The notes under the pieces are model-generated. The model was not told the origin of the DNA. It ran no database searches and saw only the letters and a program-made list of their open reading frames with translations. DNA of 64,000 nucleotides from NCBI RefSeq assembly GCF_024166365.1, contig NC_064827.1, positions 46,590,635 to 46,654,634 of the forward strand. Direction: 5' to 3'. Each line of letters starts with the position of its first letter. Position 1 is the first letter of the stretch. This stretch comes from Elephas maximus indicus. Taxonomy: Eukaryota > Chordata > Mammalia > Proboscidea > Elephantidae. A program made the position numbers and the translations under genes. Below, one piece after another: positions 46,289-56,697 of this stretch.

Positions 46289-46501
46289 TCTGGGTGATCA
46301 GGGCAGAGGAAGCACATGGACTGGAAATTGGAAGGGAGTGCTTGGAAAACAGAGTCACATGTGCCGCTGGGCCAAGAAGGCCTCCTGGAGGACGCAGGTG
46401 AAGATGGCGTTTCCGAAAGCTTCCAGCTTCTTCAGATTGACGTGGAATGTGAGAGCCGAGAGAGTGGGAGCCTGCCCACAGGCAGTGCAACCTGGTGCTC
46501 G
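46289..46501 (+). CDS. TRMT10B: TRMT10B exon 2 (5' UTR end and codons 1-62)
   Basis: The acceptor ttttccag is followed by 27 untranslated bases without an ATG, then by ATG at 46316. The donor tgctcg/gtgagt ends the exon in phase 0. The peptide starts MDWKLEGSAWKTESHVPL. Confidence 0.94.
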
Positions 46502-49500
46502 GTGAGTGCAGTGCGCTGCTGGGCCGTGGGCTTTTGATGAGATCCCTGTTGTGAGAGTAGATACCAGTTATAAAAAGAGAAACTGGGAATGAGTTTTGTG
46601 TATCCCAAGTGATGAGTTTTATTATCTGGCTTAGGGTTTCAGTTCCATTTGAGTCATAAAACCAAAAACCAAACCTGTTGCCATTGAGTCGATTACTCAT
46701 AGGGATCCTATAAGACACAGTAGAGCTGCCCCATAGGGTTTCCACAGAGTGGCTGGTGGATTCGAACTGCTGACCTTCTGGTTAGCAGCCATAGCTCTTA
46801 ACCACTGTGCCACCAGGGCTCCTTTGAGTCATAGGAGAAGTAAATAAGAGATCAAGAGAAATTTTTTGTACATGTCAGAAGGGTCAGGAAATCTCAACTT
46901 TAAGCCCTGAATTAATCTTGACCTAGGGAAGGTCACATCTCTTTTTCTGGGGCTGTTTTTTTTCTAAATTCAATCTAGTCTGCATTTGTTTTTTAAGACT
47001 AATGTCCTTTTTCTCTCCTAACTTTAAAATAAATAATGAAGTAACTATTTCTAATATTCGTTTTCCTTTTTGGTGCTTATGAAGTTCTCAAACAATTTTG
47101 TTTTCTGGATAACGTAAGAAAAATGTGCAAAGGAAACAGAAACACTGGGAAAAGATAGTTGCAGCAAAGAAGAGCAAAAGAAAGCAAGAAAAAGAAAGAA
47201 GAAAAGCCAACCGTGCTGAAAATCCAGGTAACAATAAACCAGTTTACTGGTGTAATCATATCTATTTCTTAGCAAATTGGTGTCCTAGAAGAGTAGGAAA
47301 ATATTTAAGTAAAAACGAACATCTGGAAGATATGGCCCATTGTCCTATTTGGTGAGAATGTAGTATCAAAGAAGGCAAAATTTAAGGCTGCCTTCATAAG
47401 CTGTCTAGTTGACGGCACTGGGTGGGGTTTTAGTGAACATAGAAGGAATGATACCAACAACTGCTAACATTATTCAGTGGTATGTGTTAGGTTCAATGCT
47501 AAGAATTTTGCTTGGATTACTCCAGGGAGTAGATACTGTTATCACCCCCATATTGTCGGTAAAGAGACTGAGAGGCTCAGCGAGATTAGGTAGCATGCCC
47601 AAGGTCATATAGTTAATGAGAACTAGGATTGAATCCCAGCAGTCAGCTCCAGAGCCTACTCTGGTATACCTAAATCTAGTGAGTGCGTACCTTGTACAAG
47701 TTCCAAGTTTCTCTTTATATGCAAAAAGTACTCACCTGGCTGGAGAGAGGTTTCTTTCTTTTTTTTTTATATATAATTTTTATTGTGCTTTAAGTGAAAG
47801 TTTACAAATCAAGTCAGTCTCTCACACAAAAACTTATATACACCTTGCTACATACTCCCAGTTACTCTCCCCCTAATGAGACAGCCCGCTCCCTCCCTCC
47901 ACTCTCTCTTTTTGTGTCCATTTCGCCAGCTTCTAACCCCCTCCACCTTCTCATCTCCCCTCCAAGGAGGAGATGCCAATATAGTCTCAAGTGTCCACCT
48001 GATCCAAGAAGCTCACTCCTCACCAGCATCCCTCTCCAACCCATTGTCCAGTTTAATCCATGTCTGAAGAATTGGCTTTGGGAATGGTTCCTGTCTTGGG
48101 CCAACAGAAGGTCTGCAGGCCATGACCACCGGGGTCCTTCTAGTCTCAGTCAGACCATTAAGTCTGGTCTTTTTATGAGAATTTGGGGTCTACATCCCAC
48201 TGTTCTCCTCTTCCCTCGGGGGTTCTCTGTTGTGTTCCCTGTCAGGGCAGTCATCGGTTGTAGCCGGGTACCATCTAGTTCTTCTGGTCTCAGGTTGATG
48301 TAGTCTCTGGTTCATGTGGCCCTTTCTGTCTCTTGGCCTCGTAATTACCTTGTGTCCTTGATGTTCTTCATTCTCCTTTGCTCCAGGTGGGTTGAGACCA
48401 GTTGATGCATCTTAGATGGCTGCTTGCTAGTGTTTAAGATCCCAGACGCCACTCTTCAAAGTGAGATATAGAATGTTTTCTTAATAGATTTTATTATGCC
48501 AATTGACTTAGATGTCCCCTGAAACCATGGTCCCCAAACCCCTGCCCCTTGCTATACTGGCCTTTGAAGCTTTCAGTTTATTCAGGAAACTTCTTTGCTT
48601 TTGGTTTAGTCCAGTTGTGCTGACCTCCCCTGTATTGTGTGTTGTCTTTACCTTCACCTAAAGTAGTTCCTATCTACTATCTAATTAGTGAATGCCCCCT
48701 CACACCCTCCCTCCCTCCCCACTCTCTTTGACCACAAAAGAATCCTTTTTTCTCAGTTTAAACTATTTCTCAAGTTCTTATAATAGTGGTCTTATACAAT
48801 ATTTGTCCTTTTGCAACTGACGAATTTCACTCAGCATGATGCCTTCCAGGTTCCTCCATGTTATGAAATGATTCACAGATTCATCACTGTTCTTTATCGA
48901 TGTGTAGTATTCCATTGTGTGAATATACCATAATTTATTTATCCATTAATCTGTTGATGGGCACCTTGGTTGCTTCTATCTTTTTGCTATTGTAAACAGA
49001 GCTGCAATGAACATGGGTGTGCATATATCTGTTCGTGTAAAGGCTCTTATTTCTCTAGGATATATTCCAAGGAGTGGGATTGCTGGATCCTATGGTAGTT
49101 CTATTTCTAGCTTTTTAAGGAAGCGCCAAATCGATTTCCAAAGTGGTTGTACCATTTTACACTCCCACCAGCAGTGTATAAGTGTTCCAGTCTCTCCACA
49201 GTCTGGAGAGAGGTTTCTTACTGAATATTATTTTTTTCCACTTTTATTCCTTTCTTGTATTTCCATTTTAGGCATCTGCCCCCAGCACAGCAAACGTTTT
49301 CTGAAAGCCTTAACCAGAGAGAGACTTTTGGAAGCCAAACACACAGGACCAAGACTCTGTATTGATTTGAGTATGACGGACCACATGTCTAAGAAGGTAG
49401 AACATCCACTGAGCCCCAAATTCCAGCTTACAGGAGGGAGGGAGGCTCAGAAAGGAGCAACTTTCACGAAGAGCATGATCAGCTCCAGCTTCTGTGGCTT

Positions 49501-52500
49501 TGCAGTAAACCAGCAAGTGTTTGGTTTTCTGCAGTGGGCTTCTGAGTTCTGAGATGGCTGCTGTAAAGAATCTGAAAGAGAATAGACATCCTCCAGTTCA
49601 GTTAGCAAATTTTTACCTTATCATTCTGGTTTGAGCCTAATACCTTTCCCTGTCTGTCTGTGGTGTCTGCACTCTGGATAAACTCTTTCAGGTTCAATTC
49701 TCCAGAGACTAAACCTTGGGTCTCCTGCCAAGTAGAGGGTTACGTGCCAGGTTGTTTGAACGTTACCTGGTGGTAACATTACATACCTGCAATGTATGTA
49801 AATTGAATAGAGCTTTCTGTTTTCCATTGTTGTATTTGCTACTGTTTACATGCTTTTCAGAGAAGCTGGCAAAACCGCAGATGTGGAGTTATTACATGGA
49901 GCCTCTACCTATAGCTCTCTGAGAAGTCAACTAGGAATTCTCTACTTTTTATGTTAATTGTGATATCAGATTAAATCAAACTCAAAAGCCTTTTTCTCCT
50001 CCCTCCACTGAACTAAATCAGGCTAGATTGTGAAACCACCTTTGTAGAAGGATGATGTCTCTGAAGTCACGGTGGACTGAGGGAAAAGGTACCAAGTTTA
50101 TCTCATGGAATATAGAAATCTCTATATAGTAATCTAACCTCTTTGTAAAAATTTAAGTAGTAAGGATCACTTGGTAAGATTTTAGACAAATGTTAAAATA
50201 ACAATTTCAAAATCATATTAGAAATTGTGGGAAGCAGCAGAACAGCAAGGCCAGAATGAGGCAGAATTTCCGGCTTTTCCATTAACTCACTCTTTCTGGG
50301 CTGTTACCGTCACCTGAATTCTCAGCTGTAAGGTGCGGTGCCGTAGGCGGTCCCATGTGCTCACACATCCATGTACTGGTTTAAAGGGGGCCAGCCCAGT
50401 TCATGGGTTCATGAGAAGCATTCAGCGAACTTGCTGAGCAACCATTTGTTGATAATGAGTGTAGAGTGAGTTGGCACATTTTTACCTTTTGTCCTTATTT
50501 CGTTGAAGGAGTTAAGTAGACTGGCAGGACAGATCCGAAGGTTGTATGGTTCAAATAAAAAAGCTGACAAGCCATTTTGGATCTGCCTTGCTGGATTCTC
50601 AAGAGACAGTCCCCTGTATGAAGAGTGTTTGAGGATGAACGATGGCTTTTCTAGTTACGTGGTAAGTCTCAAAAGTGGTTGTGGGGTAGTAATAAATTTT
50701 TTACTTTTTCACGTTTTAATGTAAAAACCAAAAAAAAAAAACAAAACAAAACAAACCCAGTGCCGTCGAGTCGATTCTGACTCATAGCGACCCTATAGGA
50801 CAGAGTAGAACTGCCCCCATAGAGTTTCCAAGGAGCGCCTGGCGGATTTGAACTGCTGACCCTTTGGTTAGCAGCCGTAGCACTTAACCTCTACGCCACC
50901 AGGGTTTCCTTTAATGTAAAAAGATATCAATTATATGCTTTCACTTTTGCAATCTGAAAAATTCAGAACTTCTCATCAGTTGCTACATTTAAAAATTTTT
51001 TCTCATCTTTCTCCTGCAGTGGCAGACCAATATTACCAATATCTAGGAGTGTATTTTTATGTCTTGTATACTGTATGTAGTAGGAGCCCTGGTGGCACAA
51101 TGATTAAGCACTAGGCTGCTACCGAAAAGGTTGGCAGTTCAAACCCACCCAGCAACTTTGCGGGAGAAAGACCGGGCCATCTGCTCGCGTAAAGATTACA
51201 GCCTAGGAAGCCCTGTAGGGCAATTCTTCTCTGTCACGTGGGATTGCTGTGAACTGGAGTCAACTTGACACCACCTAACAACAACAAAAACCTGTATGCC
51301 AGACTGTGTACTCCAGGAATGAAGTTTTGGGGAAATGCCATGACTCCTTTCTTGTTTTCAGTAGTGCAAAATTGGAGAACTTGAATTTTGGGGGAAAGGA
51401 GAGGATCCTTTTGGAAATGATGTGGATTTAAGATGAGTTTTAGGGAGAAGTTGTTCTGAGTGACCATATCCAGCTTGATTGGAAGGCAGGATGCCGGGTT
51501 CTAAGTTGAGCTCTTATGCAAGTGGTGTGGTTTAACCTCTCTGATCCTCAATGTCTTTATCCATATGATGGTAGAAGTGGAGTACTAAAGTACCCTTCAG
51601 CACGTTCCCTAGGATCTCATAGATGTCGTGGTAGATGTCAGGTGAGAATTTAGATCAATTCCTAAGATACGTCGGTAAAAACACCCTGTGTGTTGTCATC
51701 ATATAGCTTAGACTGAGCAGTCATGGCCTTCTCTAGGGCGGCCCATGGAGGCGAGGAGTGTGAAGAGTGCACCTTTTGGTACTGCACAGTTAGTTGTGGT
51801 TGCTGCTGCCATCTTAACAGTTCTGTAGTGCACCCATTTCCTGCTTTACTTCCCTGTACTTCTTTTTATGATTCCTGTACACAGCCAGACAGACCCACAG
51901 GGCCACAAAGTCCCTTTGCTTTGTTGTCTTTGTGCCTTGTTGGGGCTATCCCCTCCGCTGATAGTGCTTCTCCCTTTCGTAAGGGTCAATTTGATCTTTT
52001 TACAGAAACCCAGTTCCAGCATTCCATTTGCCAAAAGGTCCTCCCCAGTTTTGTTACTCCCTCTCCTGCAGCCTTGGGGCATGTTCTCTGTGCCTCTGTT
52101 AGGGCCCTATATCCCTTTCTGTCTCATTTCTTTCTCGACTAAGTACTTGCTGAGCAGTGGCTGTCATACTTGTGGCCCTTTGGTGTCTCTAGAGCCATGC
52201 CTGATAGAAGCTAGATGTTCATTAAGTAGTTGTTGCGTTGTACGTTGTGTCTTAACCTGGTTCCCACTACGCTGGATTATTTGTATTTTTCAGCTAGACA
52301 TAACGGAAGAAGACTGCTTTAGTTTATTTCCTCTGAAAACCCTTGTGTACCTGACTCCTGACTCTGAACACGGTGCGTACTTTATTACATGGATTTGTTT
52401 AACACATCGTTGTTAGCCCTTTGTTTCTTTACTCCCTGTGGCCAAATTTGTTAAAGACACCCAAGGAGTAATCAAAAAAAAAGGGAACGAGTATTAACTG

Positions 52501-55500
52501 CCCAACTCCTGGGCAGATACTGCACTGGGTGTTTTGCATATGTCCTGCCATGTGCACACAGTGGCACAAATTGAGGGTCTCCATCCTCAGCTGGACCTTC
52601 CACTTTGCCTGGTGATCCTTTCCAGTTTCCTTTGTCAGCTCCCCCGTCTACCCTTCCTCTGTCAATGTTTATATATATATATATGCACACATATATATAC
52701 TTTTTTATATATGTATATGTTTATATATATTTTTTACTATAAGCTCATCCATTTTACATAATTTTGAAGTTTATTGGTATTAAGTTGATCATAGCATTCT
52801 CTTCAATTATTTCATGCTTCTCTGTATCTTTAATTTTGTCTCCTTCCTCAATCCTAATTTTGATTTGGGTCTGATAACTTTTTTTTCTTAATTAGATATG
52901 CCAAAGGTTTGTCAATTTCGTTGGTTTTTTCAGAGATTTAACTTTAAAGATAGTAGACTTTAGAGTCTACTATCTTTTTGTATTTCATTTGTACTTTCTT
53001 TGGAATTAGAAATTATAAAACAAATTTTATCTAAATGGCTTTTATTTTTTCATTAGCTCTTGAAGATGTTGATGTAAACAAAATTTACATTCTTGGTGGA
53101 CTTGTGGATGAAAGCATTCAGAAGGTGAGTATACCATTTAGGCTCGACAGCCGTATTTTGAAAAGTGGTGCTTACTTTTAGAGGCACCCGCCCAGTCATA
53201 ATCTTACCCAAAGGGCTTAAGAACTCAGAGGGAACAGGAAGAAGACGACTTTTCTCCCTAGATTGGCCCTCCCACCTGTGGTGTTCCCTCTCTCCTCATC
53301 AGCAATGTCAGCAATCCTAGGCCTAATAGAATCAAGAGTCAAGAATTGGAGTCTGAGTGTTTGGTAATGGCATAAATAATCGTCATTGAGCTTCTTTCTT
53401 CCCTCCCCTCTTCAGTTCTGCAAGGATAATCCAGGCCTTAACCCAAGAAGCATTGACTCAGTATTCTTATCAGCTGTTTGTTCTTTGTGAGAGGATAGTT
53501 TGCTCTCCTCAGGCCAACTTCCCTGCTGACATAAGTCTTTTCCTATAACCTCACGCTTAGTGGTGATGACCAGATTTCTTTTGAATTGTAGTTTTATTGA
53601 AATAATTGGAGTGTCAATGGAATTTTAAGCTATGTTTCTTTTATACAAAGAGTTGTTGAGATAATTTTATTTACTAACCTATTTTGCATGCCTATGATAT
53701 AATAGTTAAAGTATACAAAAGGGAGGAGAGTGAGAAGTCCCCCAGTCTCCCTTCCCAGAGGCAACCACTGTTAAATTTTCTCTTTGTGTCCTTGAGATAT
53801 TCTGTGGTCATACAAGTATAAATTGTGGGTATATTTTATATATGTATATAGTAAGTGGCAGAGCCAGGATTTGAACCCAAGTAGTATGGCTCCGGAGGCA
53901 GTGCTCTTAACCATTGCATTAAAATGCCTTGTATGCCTTCAAAATCCCTTCCAAGCCTCACTTTGTTAATTATCCCAGTAATCTAAGCCTTTCCCTTTAA
54001 TCATGAAATCTTAGAAACGTAGAAATCTTTCCAGTGCTTTTTACAAGTTAGCAAATGTAATGTCAACTTCAATTCATGACTCAGGGCCATCTTCTAAATG
54101 GCACCAGTTACTGTACTCTGACCCTGAATGGTCACGATTGTTTGACCTTAAGTTTTTGTGACCCCTTTTTCCAGTTTTCAGAGCCCTTCCTTTTAATTGG
54201 GCTGTTTGCTCTCACATCTTAATGTTGCCTTGTTGCCAGTGGTATGCCTATCTTAAATCCTGTCTCCTTTTTCTCTAACTTGCTGCTAACAATTGGCTAA
54301 AAAACCCAAGACATCCAGAGTTGGGTCTCCATGCTCTGGGTTAGGGCCAGAGGTGCTTTCCTCTGATTGGTTAGACTGCTTGGATTTTGTGATGCAGTCT
54401 GTGGCTGTTGAGGTGCCTTTGCTTATTTCCTGCTTGGATGTGATGCGGTAGTGGATAAGTGACCCCCAAATAAGTGAGGTGTTGCTGCACAAGCCATTTT
54501 TTACTTGGGACAAGTAAATATGCTTCATTATCCACAGTTTCTTCCATTCAGCCACATGCCACTTATTTTTAGTATGTTTTATCCTTTAATTATGATTAAC
54601 AGATGGAAATTGGAGTGATGGTAAATGGGGATTCTCACTATTTGCTATGTGTATTACAATGAGAATATGAAAACAATACTAATTTATTATTTTTATAAAA
54701 AGAAAAATACTTAACTGTGGTTTACAGAAGGTGACATTTCAAAAGGCCCGAGAACACTCTGTCCAGACAGCCCGCTTGCCAATCCAGGAATATATGATCA
54801 GGCGCCAGAACGGAAGAAACTATCACTCAGAGATACTGGCCCTCAATCAAGGTATGCTCACATGGCCCACGCCTAACAGGTGTTAGTTCTGGTGCTGCCT
54901 CTTCACGTTGTGTGTACGTGTAAGTGGCCCCTGACTCAGTCTTCCCTCTGACTGATGTGCTTGGGCTTTATTGTGTGCACCTTGTGGCACGCATACTGGC
55001 CACTCAGAGGCATTCTTCATTTTTTTCCTGACTCCCAGCTATGTTAAAGACAGTTGAAATTGTCCCTGTAGCCTAGAATGCCATACCTTCAGCCCCTTGG
55101 AGGACATCTTGGCTGGCTCCCCATCCTCTCTCGAGCCAGGTCAGCGTCCCTCCTTTCTGTTCCAGTTGTAGTGCACGTTTCTTTCTGTGGCATCATTGTC
55201 CATTCACTGGCCTGTCCCTCTCAGTGTAGGCTGAGGTCCTTGAGGGCAGGCAGAGCTGTGTCTTTGTTTGCGTCTGTCTGCCCAGGACCTGGCACCATGT
55301 GTGGTGCAGATTATGTTTGTTGAATGAAATATTCCAGAACAATCTTTTCCTCATTAGTCATTTACTAGTGCTCTCTTTCCTCTCTGTGGTCACTGTGTTC
55401 TCTGTTTACCCTCTAACAGTTTTTGATATCCTGTCCACTTACTTTGAGACTCGAAATTGGCCTGAAGCACTGAAGAAAGGCGTTTCTTCTGGAAAAGGCT

Positions 55501-55526
55501 ATGTTCTTCAGAATTCAGTGGACTGA
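46316..55526 (+). CDS. TRMT10B: tRNA methyltransferase 10 homolog B (complete coding region, 8 coding exons)
   Basis: An S-adenosylmethionine-dependent enzyme of the Trm10/SPOUT family that methylates N1 of the purine at tRNA position 9; family work reports m1G9/m1A9 activity, with tRNA-Asp as a substrate for the B paralogue. The eight exons join in frame to 316 residues, the usual length. Residues 1-62 are a poorly ordered N terminus. 63-95 is a Lys/Arg-rich coiled-coil-like helix (RKQKHWEKIVAAKKSKRKQ). From about 120 comes the SPOUT core: GPRLCIDLSM with Asp130, YILGGLVDES (228-237, the cofactor-binding knot motif), and RLPI (256-259). The start is the first ATG after the exon 2 acceptor and matches the family N terminus MDWKLEG. 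Its context is weak at -3 (C) but has +4 G. No damage is visible. Two L1 copies and two AfroSINEs lie in its introns 2-5, none in exons. Confidence 0.97.
46502..47118 (+). other. TRMT10B: TRMT10B intron 2
   Basis: A 617-bp intron containing one short-form AfroSINE (46659-46822). The remainder is unremarkable. Confidence 0.85.
46659..46822 (-). repeat. AfroSINE, short form, with perfect 11-bp target-site duplication
   Basis: The direct repeat tttgagtcata occurs at 46648-46658 and 46823-46833. The reverse tail and head words are clear, and the internal block is missing. Confidence 0.95.
47119..47227 (+). CDS. TRMT10B: TRMT10B exon 3 (basic helix)
   Basis: The acceptor aacgtaag and the donor atccag/gtaaca enclose 36 codons plus one base. 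KNVQRKQKHWEKIVAAKKS and KRKQEKERRKANRAENP form the Lys/Arg-rich segment expected to contact tRNA. Confidence 0.95.
47228..49271 (+). other. TRMT10B: TRMT10B intron 3 (mostly an antisense L1)
   Basis: Of 2044 bp, about 1446 are one L1 insertion (47757-49202). A MIR-like sequence lies at about 47430-47650. Between the downstream target-site copy and exon 4 only 52 bp of original intron remain. Confidence 0.9.
47757..49202 (-). mobile_element. 5'-truncated L1 in TRMT10B intron 3 with perfect 17-bp target-site duplication
   Basis: The duplication ctggagagaggtttctt is exact at 47740-47756 and 49203-49219. In reverse, the element begins in the last part of ORF2 (ctgtggagagactggaac, acactgctggtggg) and ends with the standard 3' UTR and poly(A). 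Its 5' truncation point lies just downstream of the Cys-motif region. The perfect duplication suggests a young insertion. Confidence 0.96.
49272..49396 (+). CDS. TRMT10B: TRMT10B exon 4 (SPOUT core start)
   Basis: The acceptor ccattttag and the donor aagaag/gtagaa enclose two bases completing Gly plus 41 codons. The motif GPRLCIDLSM is here. Asp130 is the conserved acidic residue of the family's first core strand. Confidence 0.96.
49397..50508 (+). other. TRMT10B: TRMT10B intron 4, nothing recognised
   Basis: About 1.1 kb without a repeat that I can name and without a conserved frame. Confidence 0.7.
50509..50661 (+). CDS. TRMT10B: TRMT10B exon 5
   Basis: The acceptor gttgaag and the donor tacgtg/gtaagt enclose 51 codons, phase 0: ELSRLAGQIRRLYGSNKKAD then KPFWICLAGFSRDSPLYEE. 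This is the first half of the Rossmann-like part of the SPOUT fold. Confidence 0.96.
50728..50909 (-). repeat. AfroSINE, short form, with perfect 13-bp target-site duplication
   Basis: The direct repeat tttaatgtaaaaa occurs at 50715-50727 and 50910-50922. The A-rich tail (50728-50756) is long and interrupted by C. The sequence is close to the short-form consensus, so it is young. Confidence 0.96.
51081..51292 (+). repeat. AfroSINE, long form
   Basis: The head ggagccctggtggcacaatg, the internal block gcgggagaaagaccgggcc and the tail caacttgacaccacctaac are present. It is older than the copy at 50728 by its divergence. Confidence 0.9.
52294..52372 (+). CDS. TRMT10B: TRMT10B exon 6
   Basis: The acceptor tttttcag and the donor cacg/gtgcgt enclose 26 codons plus one base. 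LDITEEDCFSLFPLKTLVYL then TPDSEH matches the family. The donor GTGCGT is slightly off-consensus. Confidence 0.95.
52373..53056 (+). other. TRMT10B: TRMT10B intron 6
   Basis: It contains a TA-rich simple repeat (52668-52735) and AT-rich sequence with an imperfect palindrome near 52947-52975 (agatagtagactttagagtc followed by tactatct). No other element is recognised. Confidence 0.7.
52668..52735. repeat. TA-rich simple repeat
   Basis: Runs of (TA) are interrupted by gcacac and cttttt in TRMT10B intron 6. Confidence 0.9.
53057..53124 (+). CDS. TRMT10B: TRMT10B exon 7 (cofactor-binding knot)
   Basis: The acceptor tcattag and the donor cagaag/gtgagt enclose two bases completing Ala plus 22 codons. 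YILGGLVDESIQK carries the Gly-Gly knot loop that binds S-adenosylmethionine in SPOUT enzymes. Confidence 0.96.
53125..54727 (+). other. TRMT10B: TRMT10B intron 7
   Basis: A MIR-like remnant lies near 53840-53930 (tggcagagccaggatttgaa). The last 94 bases (54634-54727) are the source or sister of a duplicated segment found at 56275-56383. The rest is unremarkable. Confidence 0.7.
54728..54851 (+). CDS. TRMT10B: TRMT10B exon 8
   Basis: The acceptor gtttacag and the donor atcaag/gtatgc enclose 41 codons plus one base. KVTFQKAREHSVQTARLPIQ and EYMIRRQNGRNYHSEIL carry the RLPI motif near the active site. The first 24 bases have a diverged copy at 56360-56383. Confidence 0.96.
54852..55419 (+). other. 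TRMT10B: TRMT10B intron 8, nothing recognised
   Basis: A 568-bp intron. I see no named element. Confidence 0.7.
55420..55526 (+). CDS. TRMT10B: TRMT10B exon 9, terminal coding part
   Basis: The acceptor ctctaacag is followed by two bases completing Val, 34 codons and TGA at 55524-55526. FDILSTYFETRNWPEALKKG is the conserved C-terminal helix region; the end reads YVLQNSVD. Confidence 0.97.
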
Positions 55527-56040
55527 TGGACAGCCTAAGACTGTAGTTGCAGGAAGCAAAGTGCTGGAGGTGGAAGAATATATTTTTGTGGTGAGGGGAA
55601 GCCCCTAGTGCCTAGATGGTACCTCCTCCCTGCTGGGGGACCAACTAGCCATACTGCCTCACTCTACTAATACTTTTTTGGACCCTTGTATTACGTAAGA
55701 AGTAGCATTTTGTGACATTTGCTTGGACTTCGAGCCAGAAAACGTGGGTCCAAATCCCAGCTCCACCACTTTAGTAGCTTTGGGACACTGAGGCTCTAGC
55801 CTTAGTTTTTTTCCTCCAGCCTCAATTTTCTTAAATGAGAAGTGGGAATAATATTACCTACCTTTCAGAGTTTTGAGACTTAGTGTGTGGTGTCCTCAGC
55901 AAGTGGTCACTGTTACATAATGTTCTAGCATGGAAAAGGGTGGACATTTGATATATTATACATTAATATTGGATTGATTTTATTTTCAATTCTGACCTTT
56001 CCCAACCTATCTAATAAATCCATAGAACAAAATTAGGTCT
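55527..56040 (+). other. TRMT10B: TRMT10B 3' UTR (end approximate)
   Basis: It runs from the stop to a candidate AATAAA at 56013-56018. A MIR-like remnant (55720-55920) lies inside. A longer 3' UTR is possible, since no strong downstream element was tested. Confidence 0.55.
56013..56018 (+). terminator. TRMT10B: Candidate TRMT10B polyadenylation signal
   Basis: An AATAAA 487 bases after the stop codon, followed by a TG/TTTT-containing stretch. It is the first canonical hexamer after the stop that I noticed. Confidence 0.55.
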
Positions 56041-56134
56041 GTGATAGCAACTGCCTTTTGCAGTTTCTGCATAAGCAAACCAGAGGCAGTAGGGTTTGGG
56101 GAATTTTCATTTCCCCAGTGATTCCATTTGTAAT

Positions 56135-56470
56135 ATTTGCTAACATCTGTTGAACACGTACTATGTTCCAGAGACTATGCTAAGGATTTTGTATTATTTT
56201 ATTATCCCAACAACCCCATGAGGAAGGTACTATGTCATTATGTTTCCCGTTTTTTTACAGATGAGAAAATAAGGCTCACTATTTATTATGCATATTGCAG
56301 TGAGAATGTATGCATGTATTATTTTTATAAAAAGAAAAATATTTAACTGTGGTTTACAGAAGATGACATTTCAGAAGGCCTGAAACTTGGTTAGGGTCCC
56401 TCACTAGCAAGTGGTGGAGACTGGATTTTAAACTTACACAGTCTAATTCCTTAGTCCCTAGGACAGAAGG
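56135..56470 (+). repeat. MIR-type SINE split by a foreign segment
   Basis: The left half ends at about 56274 (tttacagatgagaaaataagg). The right half resumes at about 56384 (aacttggttagggtccctca, agcaagtggtggagactgg). About 15 bases of the MIR core are missing, replaced by the 109-bp segment at 56275-56383. Confidence 0.75.
56275..56383 (+). pseudogene. TRMT10B: Diverged copy of the TRMT10B intron 7/exon 8 junction
   Basis: This 109-bp stretch aligns to 54634-54751. The right 67 bases (56317-56383 against 54685-54751) are identical at 63 positions. The left 35 bases differ at 7 positions, all transitions, and a 9-base gap separates the two blocks. The copy includes the acceptor gtttacag and the first eight codon positions of exon 8, but the last is TGA. 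It carries intron sequence, so it is a DNA-level copy and not a processed one. No function is expected. Confidence 0.85.
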
Positions 56471-56536
56471 GAAGCTGCTCAGCCAGGCCCCAGGGCTCAA
56501 GTAAAATACCCAGGACAAGCTCATCCACAATAAGGG

Positions 56537-56697
56537 TGGTTCACAGACTATAGTGGGAGGCTTGTTGAAAGTGAAAACTCCTACCTTTCCCTGCCTCCTT
56601 TCAGTTGGTCTAAAGTGGAGTCCAGAAATTTGTTTGGTATTTTCCCCAGTGATTTTGATACAGCTGGTCTGGGGACCATATTTTGAGAACCCCTATT
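56537..56697 (-). repeat. MER5-like hAT remnant
   Basis: The end gtctggggaccatattttga followed by gaacccct and the start ggttcacagactatagtgg resemble MER5A termini as I recall them. Internal sequence is diverged. Confidence 0.5.

Larger units (their letters stand above)
50662..52293 (+). other. TRMT10B: TRMT10B intron 5
   Basis: It contains two AfroSINEs (50728-50909 and 51081-51292), a MIR-like remnant (about 51480-51620), and non-repetitive sequence with a long chance frame that reads into exon 6. Confidence 0.8.

Noticed and set aside
47794..48303. Open frame of 169 codons on the plus strand
   Set aside because: It is the antisense of the L1 3' UTR at 47757-49202; related frames appear at 1387-1665 and, on the minus strand, at 59188-59700 for the same reason.
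51868..52416. 182-codon frame overlapping TRMT10B exon 6
   Set aside because: It is in phase with exon 6 but runs through intron 5 and past the donor. Only 52294-52372 matches the family.
52947..52975. Short imperfect palindrome agatagtagac/gtctactatct as a possible structured RNA
   Set aside because: It is a single hairpin in AT-rich intron with no conserved context. Chance occurrence is likely.
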